Part shown: positions 22,798-31,452 of the stretch, piece by piece | Numbering within the stretch: position 1 is the first letter of the stretch | Layout: every line of letters starts with the position of its first letter | DNA from: Nonomuraea sp. NEAU-A123 | GTDB taxonomy: Bacteria > Actinomycetota > Actinomycetes > Streptosporangiales > Streptosporangiaceae | NCBI RefSeq assembly: GCF_018603905.1 | Contig: NZ_JAHFZZ010000045.1 | Span: forward strand, 1 to 40,941 | Direction: 5' to 3' | DNA: 40,941 bases | The notes under the pieces: model-generated | The model's input: only the letters and a program-made list of their open reading frames with translations | Databases searched by the model: none | Told to the model about the DNA's origin: nothing | Program-made: the position numbers and the translations under genes

Positions 22798-24811
22798 GTT
22801 CATCGAATCGCTTCCACTCGTCCTCCGCCGTGTCCTTGGTTCCGCGGAACAGCACGTCCAGCTGCTTCGTCGCCTCCCCGATGCGGTTCTTGTCGGTCAA
22901 GCCGGATCCATTGGCGATCAGCCAGTTGTTCAGGTTCCGGAGAGTTTCCTTGCTCTGAGCTAGCTTCTCGAAGGGCAACAGCTGTCCGTTCTCGTCGACG
23001 ATCGGCGGTACGTTGAACCGTTCGTCCGCCGCCGACACCTGCGGTCTGAACCCTTCGGCCATCAACGTGTCCACCAGCCATCTTCCTCTCACCAGCGCAG
23101 CCAGCCTGGTCTTGTCGTCAAGAGCGTCCAGCCGCGTCTTGTCGACCTCGGTCAGGTCGTTGAGCATGGCTCCCGCCATCGTGCTCACCGCGATCCAGAG
23201 CGGCTGCCCCTGCAATGCCACGGGCACCCCCGCCACGTTTATGAGGAACCCGAGCTTGGCGGTCTGCTGTTCGCGGAACTCCTTGTCCTGTTCGTCGAGC
23301 GCGCCTTGTACCGCTCGTTCCGCGGCGAACTGCATGCCTGCCGTGTATCCGAGCGCTTTCATCACCTGTTCCAGGTGGTCGATCCCCCGGTTGCCGTCCG
23401 CCTGAGCCGCCGCGGCCATGAGCCGATCGGTCAATTTGCCCATACCCTCTTCGAAAGGTGCGATGGTGGCCGGGGAGTTCGCGAACAACTTGACGAACGC
23501 GTAAGTCTCCTCGGGCGACAGCCGGAAGGCGGGCTTCAGTCCCGGCACGAGCGTCTCCACCGGCCCGAAGGCGCTGCCCTGCGTACGGTTCGTATCGCCG
23601 AGGTTGGCTCCCTCGGTGATCTCAGTGGCGTACGCGCCGGCGATCTCGGCCAGGTGTTTTCTGGTCGCGTCATCGAGGCCTCGGGGCCTGATCCCGAGCT
23701 GCTGCTCGGCTGGGGTGGGTTCGTCAAGCTCGGGCAGCGCCCGTATGAGATCGAAGGCGAATTTCGCCGATTCGGGAGAGTGCGCCCCGTCTTTCTCGTC
23801 GTAGGCTCCCGCCGCAGCCGCGAGCATCCGCCCAAAGGCGTCCGCCGCCTCGGGGCCAGAGGACACATCCCTCCTGGTCTTCCAGCTGAGGTCTCGCAGC
23901 AGCGCCGACAGCGGCACTCCGTCCTTCCGTACCGCGACCAGGGCCAGCCGGGCAGCGGCGGGATTGTTGCCCAGCGCGTCTAGATATCCCGCCATTTCCT
24001 TTCCCTGGAGCCCGCTATCCGACGTCAGCGCGTGCGCCCTCACCACCTTGGCGAGCCACTCGGGCGGAAAGTCCCCCGCCCGGAGCAGCCAGCCCAGCGC
24101 GCGATCACCGGGCTTACCGGGCCCCCGTGCGAGCTCGTTCTTGAGCTCGGCGAAACCAGGCACATCCGTACCCGTGAACACACCGGATCGCTCACTGTAC
24201 GCGCGCGAGACGACACCCCCGCCACGCACCGCGGTGCCGAAAGCACGGCTCACCACATCGATCGCCTTCTCCGGGTCACGCATGCCCGCCCGCAACTTGC
24301 CGACAATGTCGAGCGTGCCCTCGACCCCGAGGCCGGCGAAGAACGCCGCGGTGAAATCCGGGTCGTCGCGGTGGGTGTCCAGTTGGGCGATGAGCGCGCC
24401 GAGTTCGTCATCGTGGGGCCGCTCCATGAACGGTCCGGCTCCCGACCTCGCGTCCCTAAACCGCTCGGCCAGCTGCGAGCCTTTTTGCCTGGCCTCGCTC
24501 TGTGACATGAGCCGGCTCTCGTCGAATGGCAGCAACCCGATCCGCCAAGGAGTCAAGGCGTTCGCCGCCCTGGCGATCTGAGCACGGCGGCGCAGCTCCG
24601 GCAGCTTCACATCCAGCCACGACAAGGTGGCGGCGAGCGGCTGCAGATCCACCGTGGTCAGCCTCGCTTGCTCCAGCAGCCGGCGCAGCGCCCCGGCCTC
24701 CTCGCCGACACAGTCCCCACCCCTCTTGAACGTGGTGATGAACATGTCCATGAGCTCGGGATCGAGCCCGCTGTAGTCAGGGGACAGTGGGCCGGTGCCC
24801 GGCGGCGTCAT
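22760..24811 (-). CDS. Large helical protein of unknown function, 683 aa (DUF6571-like)
   Basis: The ATG at 24811 has GGGAGG upstream; open sequence beyond it is compositional. The N-terminus GLDPELMDMFITTFKRGGDC and the ensuing RRLLEQARLTTVDLQPLAAT resemble WXG100-type N-terminal helices fused to a long alpha-helical body. From memory this looks like the actinomycete DUF6571 group, a tentative label. No nuclease, protease or metal motif is seen. A hydrophobic stretch FLINVAGVPVALQGQPLWIAV near residue 560 may enter a membrane. The WXG-like gene at 21970 on the same strand suggests both could be ESX-associated or polymorphic-toxin-like components, with the lipoprotein gene on the opposite strand between them. 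Confidence 0.7.
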   Translation of the reverse strand: MTPPGTGPLSPDYSGLDPELMDMFITTFKRGGDCVGEEAGALRRLLEQARLTTVDLQPLAATLSWLDVKLPELRRRAQIARAANALTPWRIGLLPFDESRLMSQSEARQKGSQLAERFRDARSGAGPFMERPHDDELGALIAQLDTHRDDPDFTAAFFAGLGVEGTLDIVGKLRAGMRDPEKAIDVVSRAFGTAVRGGGVVSRAYSERSGVFTGTDVPGFAELKNELARGPGKPGDRALGWLLRAGDFPPEWLAKVVRAHALTSDSGLQGKEMAGYLDALGNNPAAARLALVAVRKDGVPLSALLRDLSWKTRRDVSSGPEAADAFGRMLAAAAGAYDEKDGAHSPESAKFAFDLIRALPELDEPTPAEQQLGIRPRGLDDATRKHLAEIAGAYATEITEGANLGDTNRTQGSAFGPVETLVPGLKPAFRLSPEETYAFVKLFANSPATIAPFEEGMGKLTDRLMAAAAQADGNRGIDHLEQVMKALGYTAGMQFAAERAVQGALDEQDKEFREQQTAKLGFLINVAGVPVALQGQPLWIAVSTMAGAMLNDLTEVDKTRLDALDDKTRLAALVRGRWLVDTLMAEGFRPQVSAADERFNVPPIVDENGQLLPFEKLAQSKETLRNLNNWLIANGSGLTDKNRIGEATKQLDVLFRGTKDTAEDEWKRFDELSQAEGSPSRRG

Positions 24812-25099
24812 TCCCACGATCGCCTCCCGCCTGTTGGCAGCGCCCTCAGGGTAGGGGCAGGACCGGCCACGCCGGGGTCGATCGACCGATTCGGCATAGT
24901 CTGACGCGCTTGTCCAGCCGCCGCCCCAGACGGGGGGGTGACCGCGTAAGACAACCCGTCGTACTGAAGACAGGCGAATACTCCCGCTGCTTGCGTGGAC
25001 GTGCCGCACCCCTGTGCCCCTGCGCGGTGCACAGGGCGAACCAGCTGGCGCACAGGCTGCCTTCCAGCGCTCTGGCAGTCTCCGACATATCGTGTCCCA
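24812..25099. other. Divergent promoter region, nothing recognised
   Basis: 288 bp between the divergent starts at 24811 and 25100. No clear -35/-10 pairs or repeats could be placed. Confidence 0.35.
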
Positions 25100-25700
25100 A
25101 TGGCTTTATCCGACCTTGATCACGAGATGGCCCTCATGGCCATCGAGGAGTACGACCAACTAGGCCGCGACGCCTTTCTTGAGCGGTACGGCTACCGCGA
25201 AGCACGCGACTACTTCATCATCCACAACGGGCGCCGGTACGACTCCAAGGCGATCGCCGGCGTGGCACACCGAGGTGTGACGGGCGCGCTTCGCGCTTCG
25301 GAGTTCTCTGGAAGTGCTGCAACGGTAGGCAGGGTCCTTGGCCGCCTCGGATTCCTCCTTGGTCCAGGCCAAGACGCATCGCCTGCCGCGGCTTTCCTGG
25401 AGAAGATCAGAATCTTGGATACCGCCGTCTCGAACGGCCGTCCCAAGCGTCATCAGCCACTCACCCTGCTGTGGGCACTCGGACGAGCGGCGCAGCGATC
25501 GGAACGCCTTGTTCCTTGGGATGTCACAAGCCCAGATCAGTGCCCTCATCAAAGAGTTTGGTCTACAGGACGATCGGCTCACTCCAGAATGCCCGGTCTT
25601 GAACCTCATGCATCCCGGTCAAACAGCTGGCAGACGGCCAGCGACTCGCTGTCGACAACCACGTTTGCAATAGCTTGCTTCGATCACCGTGTACACGGTC
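25100..25700 (+). pseudogene. Broken ScoMcrA-like type IV restriction enzyme
   Basis: From ATG 25100 the first frame encodes a complete ScoMcrA-type N-terminal head domain: YDQLGRDAFLERYGYREARD, then YFIIHNGRRYDSKAIAGVAH and GSAATVGRVLGRLGF. It then begins the sulfur-binding domain (RPKRHQPLTLLWALGRAAQR, SERLVPWD). Near 25515-25535 the frame slips; the homologous continuation AQISALIKEFGLQDDRLTPE is in the frame that starts at 25338, and another slip seems to follow near 25610. The C-terminal HNH nuclease is absent. Intact enzymes of this family cut phosphorothioated or methylated DNA. This copy cannot, although a head-domain protein might still be made. Confidence 0.65.
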
Positions 25701-25802
25701 TTGCGATCCTCACCGGCCCTGGCATACTCTGCGCCACACCACGGCCAGCCCCCGCAGCGTCGGCGACATTGTGCGCGTCGTTGAGATAACGCCACTGCGC
25801 TC

Positions 25803-28274
25803 CTATGTTTGAAGCATTTTAACCAGGAGGCTTTCTGTTCGCGAGTCACCTGTCAGACCAAGGCTACGTTGATGCTGTCGAAGCAATTCGGCGGTCCTAG
25901 AGGCGTCATCACGCCTTTCAAGCTGTAGTTGCAGGCGTATGATCCGAAAGTAGGTCTCCTCAGTATCCGGATCAATTTTTCGTGCCCGCTCCAGCGCGGA
26001 CAGCGCTTGTTCGGCGTCGTCCTCTGAGAGCAGTTCTGCGAGCTGAGAGAGGACATCTGCTTGAGATCGAGTCAATGGATAGCGCTGGTCTTCGATCCAT
26101 TCGGCGGTCAGTCCTTGGGCGAGTTCACCAGTACATAGCTCGGCAGATTTCGACAGAGCGGCGAGACGATCCGCCGGGTTGGAAGCAGTTCTCGTTTTCT
26201 CTAGCGTCGCCTCGTAATCCCACAAGTCGACGCTGATCAGTTTTGAATCAAGGCGATAGACCGCCGAGTCTTTCGTGGTTGAAGCGCTGATGAATGGTGC
26301 TTTCTTCGGATCGGGATTCTCGTAGCCGCTTGCGGCGACAAGCGCATTTCGAAGGTGGCGGAGGGCATTGTGGATGTCCTTGCCTAGATCGTCAGGCCAG
26401 AGTGCGGTGGCCAGCTGATCACGAGTCACACCGTTGGGATTCAGGGCGAGATAGGTGAGTGTGTTCAGCTGCAGCCAGCTCAGAGACACTGGTTCTGCTT
26501 GCTTACGAGCATGAACCGTGGGGTGGCCAAGGATCGCTAGGCGAACGAGGTGATCGCTCGGCCAGTCGGGTTGCTCATCGTTCGAGGGAGGTTCTGCCTC
26601 ATCAAGGTCGCTCTGGAGAGAGGTGAGTTGCCGTACGTGGGCCGCCGCCTCCTCCCTTGTGATGTGGAACAGCTGCGCGCCGGCAAAGAGATCGGCCTTG
26701 CGACCTTCGGCTGTCTCCACGCGGTGCGCTTCGCTAACGTCGCAGGTGGTGCCACCTGGCCAGGGCCCCAAGAACATGGCGCCGACTCCCGCGCTCTGGG
26801 CGCAGGTGAGAGGCGGGGTTACATGCTCGTAGACCTCGTCATCGAGTTCGGTGATGAGCAGTACGGCGGGCAGTACTTCGCCCGGGTCTCGCTGGCGCAA
26901 TTCCCCGATGTCCGACGACTCGCGTTCGACCACCATTCGCCTGCGCATGAAGAACGTTTCCTCGAAGTGTCGCAGTGCGCTCTCGTGCGAGGGAGCGAGC
27001 ACCAGCCCCGGCAGCGCCGCAGCGATCTGCTGAAGGTCGTCCTCGGGAATGCCGAAGAGCTTTTCCGCCAAGGCCGTGCACACGAGGACCTGGGTGCGGT
27101 AGTTGCTCGACTGGCGGAGCAGGTCAACAACGAGGTAGCGGATGACATCCAGGGCGCCTGAACCGATGAAGCCCACCCCAGGACCTTCAAGGTCTACACC
27201 TATCGGCGAGCCGTCTGGGCTCTGCCCGATGTGAGCCTGTTCAGGTACATCAATGCAGTAGTCCCGCCGGATCAACTCCCCGTCGGAAGGCATCGGCTCA
27301 TCCCGCTCAGCGAAGCTCTGGCGATGGGCGCGGTGAAGTTCCCGAATGGCTGCTGGGGCGTCCGGTTCGGAGGTTATGGTCACCGCTTCTGAGGGTGTGG
27401 GCGGGATGCGCCTGCGGCGTCGATGGAGACGGCTGGCGACGTAGGCGGTACTGATTCCGGAGACATACGCCAGGGCAACGAACGAGCCGGACGGTAGGTG
27501 GATGGCGTCCCTGGTTCCGGTCTCGTGTGAGAGCCGCGTGGTCGATGGTTGAGGTCGTGGAGCACTCGATTGGTTCGGTTCCGGGGTGCGGTTCGTGGCG
27601 CGAGGCTGCTCGATCTCCGGCGCTATATGGGCAGGCTTGTGGCCCTTAAAAGGAAGACGGAGTTTCCAGCCGGGCTGGATCACAGCCGGGTTCCTGAAGG
27701 TCTGTCCCTCCGGCTGTCGTGAGCCCGCGTTCTGCTTCCAAATCTTTGGCCAGCGGCGTGGGGTGCCGAGTTCCTTGTCGGCGATCTTCCAGAGTGAATC
27801 ACCCTCCTTCACGTGGTAGACGCGCTCTCTGGAGGGCGGCTCTGTGGTGACCGGTTGGTCGAGGGGGTGCACGGGCGCCATGGAAACGACCGGTGGTGCT
27901 GCCGCGGCGTTGCTCACGCTCGGGGCGATGACGGCCAACGATGCGGAGGCGACCAGGTATGCGGCCAGGCGTTGCATGCCGCGCAAACCGGGAAGCTGCG
28001 GGACGAGTCGTCGGCCTCGCACATTGGCGATGATCTCGCAACTGACGGAGAACGAGAACGCGGCCCAAGCGCCCCAGGCCACGAGTTCCAGAGCAGCGAC
28101 GAACAGAGTGCCGTCGTCAGGAGCGGCCAGCGTACTCTCGATCTGTTCCTGGCTGGGTAGATGGTCAGGAAGCGGAAGCCCCGCGACCTTGTAGAACATG
28201 ACAGGGAACCCGACCACGACAGCGAGCAGGACGGCGGATGCGGCCAGCGCGCGCAACAGGCGGAGCACCATCAT
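25803..28274 (-). CDS. Membrane protein with LysM and BTAD domains, 823 aa, last gene of the Tad operon
   Basis: Two N-terminal membrane segments (AASAVLLAVVVGFPVMFY; LELVAWGAWAAFSFSVSC) and a third near residue 107 are followed by an extracytoplasmic LysM (RVYHVKEGDSLWKIADKELG) and a membrane segment at about residues 265-285 (FVALAYVSGISTAYVASR). The cytoplasmic half ends in a bacterial transcriptional activator (BTAD) domain with a winged helix (LSWLQLNTLTYLALNPNGVT) and TPR-like helices. Such LysM-BTAD proteins accompany Tad loci in actinomycetes. LysM would bind peptidoglycan, and BTAD is shared with SARP-type regulators. Start overlaps the preceding TadG-like gene by 4 bp (ATGA). It may link cell-wall status to pilus output; that is inference. 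Confidence 0.85.
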   Translation of the reverse strand: MMVLRLLRALAASAVLLAVVVGFPVMFYKVAGLPLPDHLPSQEQIESTLAAPDDGTLFVAALELVAWGAWAAFSFSVSCEIIANVRGRRLVPQLPGLRGMQRLAAYLVASASLAVIAPSVSNAAAAPPVVSMAPVHPLDQPVTTEPPSRERVYHVKEGDSLWKIADKELGTPRRWPKIWKQNAGSRQPEGQTFRNPAVIQPGWKLRLPFKGHKPAHIAPEIEQPRATNRTPEPNQSSAPRPQPSTTRLSHETGTRDAIHLPSGSFVALAYVSGISTAYVASRLHRRRRRIPPTPSEAVTITSEPDAPAAIRELHRAHRQSFAERDEPMPSDGELIRRDYCIDVPEQAHIGQSPDGSPIGVDLEGPGVGFIGSGALDVIRYLVVDLLRQSSNYRTQVLVCTALAEKLFGIPEDDLQQIAAALPGLVLAPSHESALRHFEETFFMRRRMVVERESSDIGELRQRDPGEVLPAVLLITELDDEVYEHVTPPLTCAQSAGVGAMFLGPWPGGTTCDVSEAHRVETAEGRKADLFAGAQLFHITREEAAAHVRQLTSLQSDLDEAEPPSNDEQPDWPSDHLVRLAILGHPTVHARKQAEPVSLSWLQLNTLTYLALNPNGVTRDQLATALWPDDLGKDIHNALRHLRNALVAASGYENPDPKKAPFISASTTKDSAVYRLDSKLISVDLWDYEATLEKTRTASNPADRLAALSKSAELCTGELAQGLTAEWIEDQRYPLTRSQADVLSQLAELLSEDDAEQALSALERARKIDPDTEETYFRIIRLQLQLERRDDASRTAELLRQHQRSLGLTGDSRTESLLVKMLQT

Positions 28275-28702
28275 CGATTCGGCCCTTCGACACCGGCTAC
28301 CAGGTCAGCATTGGCCTGAGCAGTCATCGACACCGAGGACAAACCCACCAGAGAAAGCACCCAAGTCGGCCTGGTCACGGTCACGGTGACACGAACGGAA
28401 GTCGGGCCGGAAATGGTGACATTGCCTTGATGACCGCTGCTGGTCAGGTGAGCTTGGGCAGCGCGAAGTGCGGCGCCTCGGTCGATGACGAGTTCGTCAC
28501 CGCGGTAGGCTGCGGCGCGGTCGACTTGTCCTGCTCCCGCTCGGGCGGCCTCTTCGGCGATACCGACCGCTTCCCATCCCGCTCGCAGCTTGGCGCCGAC
28601 GTCCACGACAAGCCCGATGAAGAGCATGAGCACCGTGATGAAGATGAGAGCGTACGGCGTGATCGAGCCTCGCTCGGGATCTCGGATCGTCCACCTTGAC
28701 AT
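28271..28702 (-). CDS. TadG-like pilus-assembly protein, 143 aa
   Basis: A short basic leader with GSITPYALIFITVLMLFIGL gives the TadE/TadG pseudopilin helix near residues 12-38 (Gly then hydrophobic, with VVDVGAKLRAGWEAV after it, the hallmark VxDxGxxLxxR segment of TadG-like proteins). The rest is a beta-rich extracellular domain (VTISGPTSVRVTVTVTRPTW). It starts 3 bp after the TadE-like gene and overlaps the LysM-BTAD gene. It is thought to be a minor component initiating or anchoring the Flp pilus. Confidence 0.8.
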   Translation of the reverse strand: MSRWTIRDPERGSITPYALIFITVLMLFIGLVVDVGAKLRAGWEAVGIAEEAARAGAGQVDRAAAYRGDELVIDRGAALRAAQAHLTSSGHQGNVTISGPTSVRVTVTVTRPTWVLSLVGLSSVSMTAQANADLVAGVEGPNR

Positions 28703-28705
28703 GCT

Positions 28706-29125
28706 TCACCTCTCTCTTCCGCGATAGGGGTCCATCGGACTTGTGGAAGTGGCATGCCGCTCGACGCTCCCTGGTAGCCCAGGCAAGGCCACATCCGCCA
28801 AGGGCACGGTGCAGGAAACCGTCGCTGCCACGTCGGCCGAGGTGCCCACCGGACGGCTGAAGCCTTTCGTGCTCACCGTCACCCTGACCGCTGTACAGCT
28901 CACGTCATGGCTCGTCAGAGAATCACGAGCACTTGCTTCGGCATTGGTGCTCGCTTCGGTCGCGGTGCGGGCGATGGAGGCCTGACGTGCGGCATCGCGG
29001 GCGGCGGCCTCAACGGCGGCACTGGCGATCGTGATCCGGCCTGCTGCGACGCCGAGCAGGATGACCAGGACGATGGCAGTGATGGCGAGCATGGCTTCCA
29101 CGGTGACGCTGCCCCGCTCGTTCAC
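28706..29125 (-). CDS. TadE-like minor pilin, 139 aa
   Basis: GSVTVEAMLAITAIVLVILL is a TadE leader: Gly, then Glu at +5 and a 20-residue helix followed by AAAVEAAARDAARQASIAR-like segment. A beta-rich domain with CTAVRVTV and VSCTVPL cysteines follows; the two may form a disulfide. Start/stop overlap with the preceding TadE-like gene is 4 bp. Tandem TadE proteins form the pilus tip or priming complex in Tad systems. Confidence 0.82.
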   Translation of the reverse strand: MNERGSVTVEAMLAITAIVLVILLGVAAGRITIASAAVEAAARDAARQASIARTATEASTNAEASARDSLTSHDVSCTAVRVTVSTKGFSRPVGTSADVAATVSCTVPLADVALPGLPGSVERHATSTSPMDPYRGRER

Positions 29126-29517
29126 GTCGTCCGCCTGGGCGTGGTGAAGCGTTCGATAGCTCCGGCGGCCTCCTCAGAAATCTCGACCGACGGCAGGAAG
29201 GGCACCAGGGACAGGGATCGGCCCCGGACGGTGACCCGGACCGTAGCAGCGTCACTCGTGCTGGCCGTACTGATCGACGTCAGGAAACCGCCGGCGGTCT
29301 GCTCGGCGTACCGCTTGGCGACGCCCGCCCCCGAGGCATGGGAGGCGCCATGCGGACGCGCGGCACGGACACCCTCTTGGGCGGCGGCCAGCGCGACCGA
29401 CTGGGCGAAGAACAGCAGGCACAGCTGCATGCAGGCCAAGATGGTGAACATGACAACAGGCAGGGCTATCACCGCCTCAGCAGTTACGCTGCCCCGATCG
29501 GCACGGGAAGTTTGCAC
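29122..29517 (-). CDS. TadE-like minor pilin, 131 aa
   Basis: GSVTAEAVIALPVVMFTILA carries the Gly/Glu+5 prepilin signature followed by the CMQLCLLFFAQSVALAAAQE helix. The tail is a short beta-domain (ATVRVTVRGRSLSLVPFLPS). It lies 11 bp after the Flp pilin gene and overlaps the second TadE-like gene. Paralogous to it in layout but diverged in sequence. Confidence 0.82.
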   Translation of the reverse strand: MQTSRADRGSVTAEAVIALPVVMFTILACMQLCLLFFAQSVALAAAQEGVRAARPHGASHASGAGVAKRYAEQTAGGFLTSISTASTSDAATVRVTVRGRSLSLVPFLPSVEISEEAAGAIERFTTPRRTT

Positions 29518-29528
29518 TGGTCACCTGC

Positions 29529-29741
29529 CTAAAGGTTGATCGAGTTCGCCTTGTCGATGATCTTGGCGGTGACGATGCCCATAACGGTGACCGCGACGAG
29601 CACTAGCCCAGCAATAATGATCATGGCTTCGGCGGACATCGCGCCCTTCTCGGGATCCTTGCGTGCGTGTTCGAGGCGGTCCTTGAGAAACCTCGTGGCA
29701 GAGGTCCAGTAAGCGGTCTCCAGCGACAGGAGCTTGAGCAT
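29529..29741 (-). CDS. Flp-type major pilin, 70 aa
   Basis: ATG 29741 has AAGGGAG four bases upstream. The leader is unusually long and charged (RFLKDRLEHARKDPEKG), then Gly and AMSAEAMIIIAGLVLVAVTV, the class III prepilin core with Glu at position +5 after Gly. The mature peptide is only about 37 residues, as in Flp pilins of Tad systems. It sits between tadC and the tadE genes with 11-bp gaps, and should be the main structural subunit. The prepilin peptidase that would process it is not in this window. Confidence 0.82.
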   Translation of the reverse strand: MLKLLSLETAYWTSATRFLKDRLEHARKDPEKGAMSAEAMIIIAGLVLVAVTVMGIVTAKIIDKANSINL

Positions 29742-29752
29742 GCTGCTCCCTT

Positions 29753-30592
29753 TCAGCTCATGATGCGGTAGATGGCGGGAAAGCAGACGAGCACCAGGAA
29801 GCCGAAGATCGACACGCCGATGGCGATAGGCATTTCGCTGGTACGGCTGTTGGCTTTGGCGCGAGTGTCGGCCAGCGCGGTGGTGCGCATGGATTGAGCC
29901 TTGGCCAGCAGTGTGGACAGCACTCGGGTGCCTTCGGATCCTGCGTCTTCGGCGATGTCGGCCAGTTCCGTCAGTTGCGGAATGCCGACCCGCTCTCCGA
30001 GGGTTGCGAGGCCACGCCAGGGCTGTTCTCCAGCGCGTTTGGCGTGCTGGAGTACCTGGGCGATCTGACCGAATACCCATCCGGTGCAGATATCCACAGG
30101 TGCCTGCAATGCCTGTGGAGGACCTGCGCCTGCGGCTCGTTCCAAGGCCACCATATCCAGGTAGGTCGCCAGGGCGGCCCGGAACTCATGGCGGCGTTCG
30201 TGGGCCTGGCGGCGGGTGCTGATGTCGGGGATCAGTGCGAACAGCACGGCGAGGACGATGGCGGAGCCCGCAGGGATAGCCCAGTGAAGGGGAAGCCCGA
30301 CAAGCGCGCATAGCAGGCTGAGCGGCACCGGGAACAGCAGCCCGACGAGCAGGAAGCTGACGCGTTGGAGGTTGAAGCGTTCAACGCTGATGCCCAGCAG
30401 CGCCAGGTCGTCGCGCGGGATCGGCAACCGGGCCAGCCGCACTCTGATCCAGTCCCCGCGCGCGTGGGCAGGGGCCCCGTTGAGGCGGGCGAGCGCGGCA
30501 TCGAGTTGGGGCGGCCCCGGCCGCAGTTCGTTCATCACGATCAACAGGCCGAGGCTGATCAGTGCGCCGGACACCATGGCCAGCACGTTCAT
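29753..30592 (-). CDS. tadC: TadC inner-membrane platform protein, 279 aa
   Basis: A type II secretion F-family protein: hydrophobic N-terminus (NVLAMVSGALISLGLLIVM), two central membrane segments (LLVGLLFPVPLSLLCALVGL; AIPAGSAIVLAVLFALIP), the T2SF cytoplasmic helix bundle (FRAALATYLDMVALERAAGA and GVGIPQLTEL-like ERVGIPQLTELADIAEDAGS) and a C-terminal membrane helix (IAIGVSIFGFLVLVCFPAIY). It pairs with TadB to form the platform driven by TadA. The start overlaps the tadB stop (TGATG). Confidence 0.88.
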   Translation of the reverse strand: MNVLAMVSGALISLGLLIVMNELRPGPPQLDAALARLNGAPAHARGDWIRVRLARLPIPRDDLALLGISVERFNLQRVSFLLVGLLFPVPLSLLCALVGLPLHWAIPAGSAIVLAVLFALIPDISTRRQAHERRHEFRAALATYLDMVALERAAGAGPPQALQAPVDICTGWVFGQIAQVLQHAKRAGEQPWRGLATLGERVGIPQLTELADIAEDAGSEGTRVLSTLLAKAQSMRTTALADTRAKANSRTSEMPIAIGVSIFGFLVLVCFPAIYRIMS

Positions 30593-31452
30593 CACTTCTT
30601 CCCCGGATCGTTGAGGAAGCGGTGGCCAGGGGCGGCGGTGCCGAGCCGATGCAGCCAGACCAGCGTGACGGCGTAGAAGAGTGCCACGATAGCCAGGATG
30701 CTTTGGCCGAGCGGGGTGCTGAAGGGAGCGACGTACGACTTCTGGAAGATGGCCAGGGCACTGAATCCGGCGAGAATGCCGATGATCCAACGCACCGTGG
30801 TGCGGTGCTCGGCGCGGGCCGCTTCCACCTCCCGACGGTCGGAGACGTCCTTGGCCACCAGTGCGGCGAGCTGCTGGAGCACGGCGCTGGCGCCCTTACC
30901 TCGTCGGCGGGCGACCAGGATGAGGGCGGCGGCGATGCGGTCGCCGATCGGGTCATCGAGTTCGTCGGCGAACAGGCGTAGCGCATCTTCGGTCGGCATC
31001 CTGGTGACGCGAAGCCGCCGGGCCAGTGCGGCGAGCGGGGCGGCGATAGCGGGCGGGATGTTGCGAGCCGCGCTCTGCTCCAAAGCCTGTTCCAGGGCCC
31101 GGCCCGCGATGAGCAGGTCCGACAGTCGGCGGGTCCACAGCTCCAGGGCCTCTAGCTTGCGGATGCGCTCGGTGGCAGCGCGGCCAGTCATTGCCTTGGG
31201 CAGCGTTAACACAGCGACCCCGGTGGCGACGGCGGCTACAGGCCATCCGGTCAACGCGAACACGGCGATCGACACGGACAAGGACAAGACGATCAGCCGA
31301 TAGTGGGCGACGAGCATCCTGCGACCCCTGGCCCAACGCGAAGGGGGACGCACGGGCGCGTCGGTGGACCCTCGTAGCGTCGCGACGATGCCTAGTGCGC
31401 CACCTGAGATCATGGCGGCGCTGAGCCCAGCTAGGAGAGCGATGCTGTTCAT
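30592..31452 (-). CDS. tadB: TadB inner-membrane platform protein, 286 aa
   Basis: A type II secretion F-domain protein. ATG 31452 is chosen since its ATGA overlaps the tadA stop. Membrane segments: SIALLAGLSAAMISGGALGI, the pair LIVLSLSVSIAVFALTGWPV and AVATGVAVLTLP, and two at the C-terminus (WIIGILAGFSALAIFQ; ILAIVALFYAVTLVWL). The cytoplasmic core has the LELWTRRLSDLLIAGRALEQ motif and the GDRIAAALILVARRRGKGAS segment common to TadB. It is paired with tadC downstream. Confidence 0.88.
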   Translation of the reverse strand: MNSIALLAGLSAAMISGGALGIVATLRGSTDAPVRPPSRWARGRRMLVAHYRLIVLSLSVSIAVFALTGWPVAAVATGVAVLTLPKAMTGRAATERIRKLEALELWTRRLSDLLIAGRALEQALEQSAARNIPPAIAAPLAALARRLRVTRMPTEDALRLFADELDDPIGDRIAAALILVARRRGKGASAVLQQLAALVAKDVSDRREVEAARAEHRTTVRWIIGILAGFSALAIFQKSYVAPFSTPLGQSILAIVALFYAVTLVWLHRLGTAAPGHRFLNDPGKK

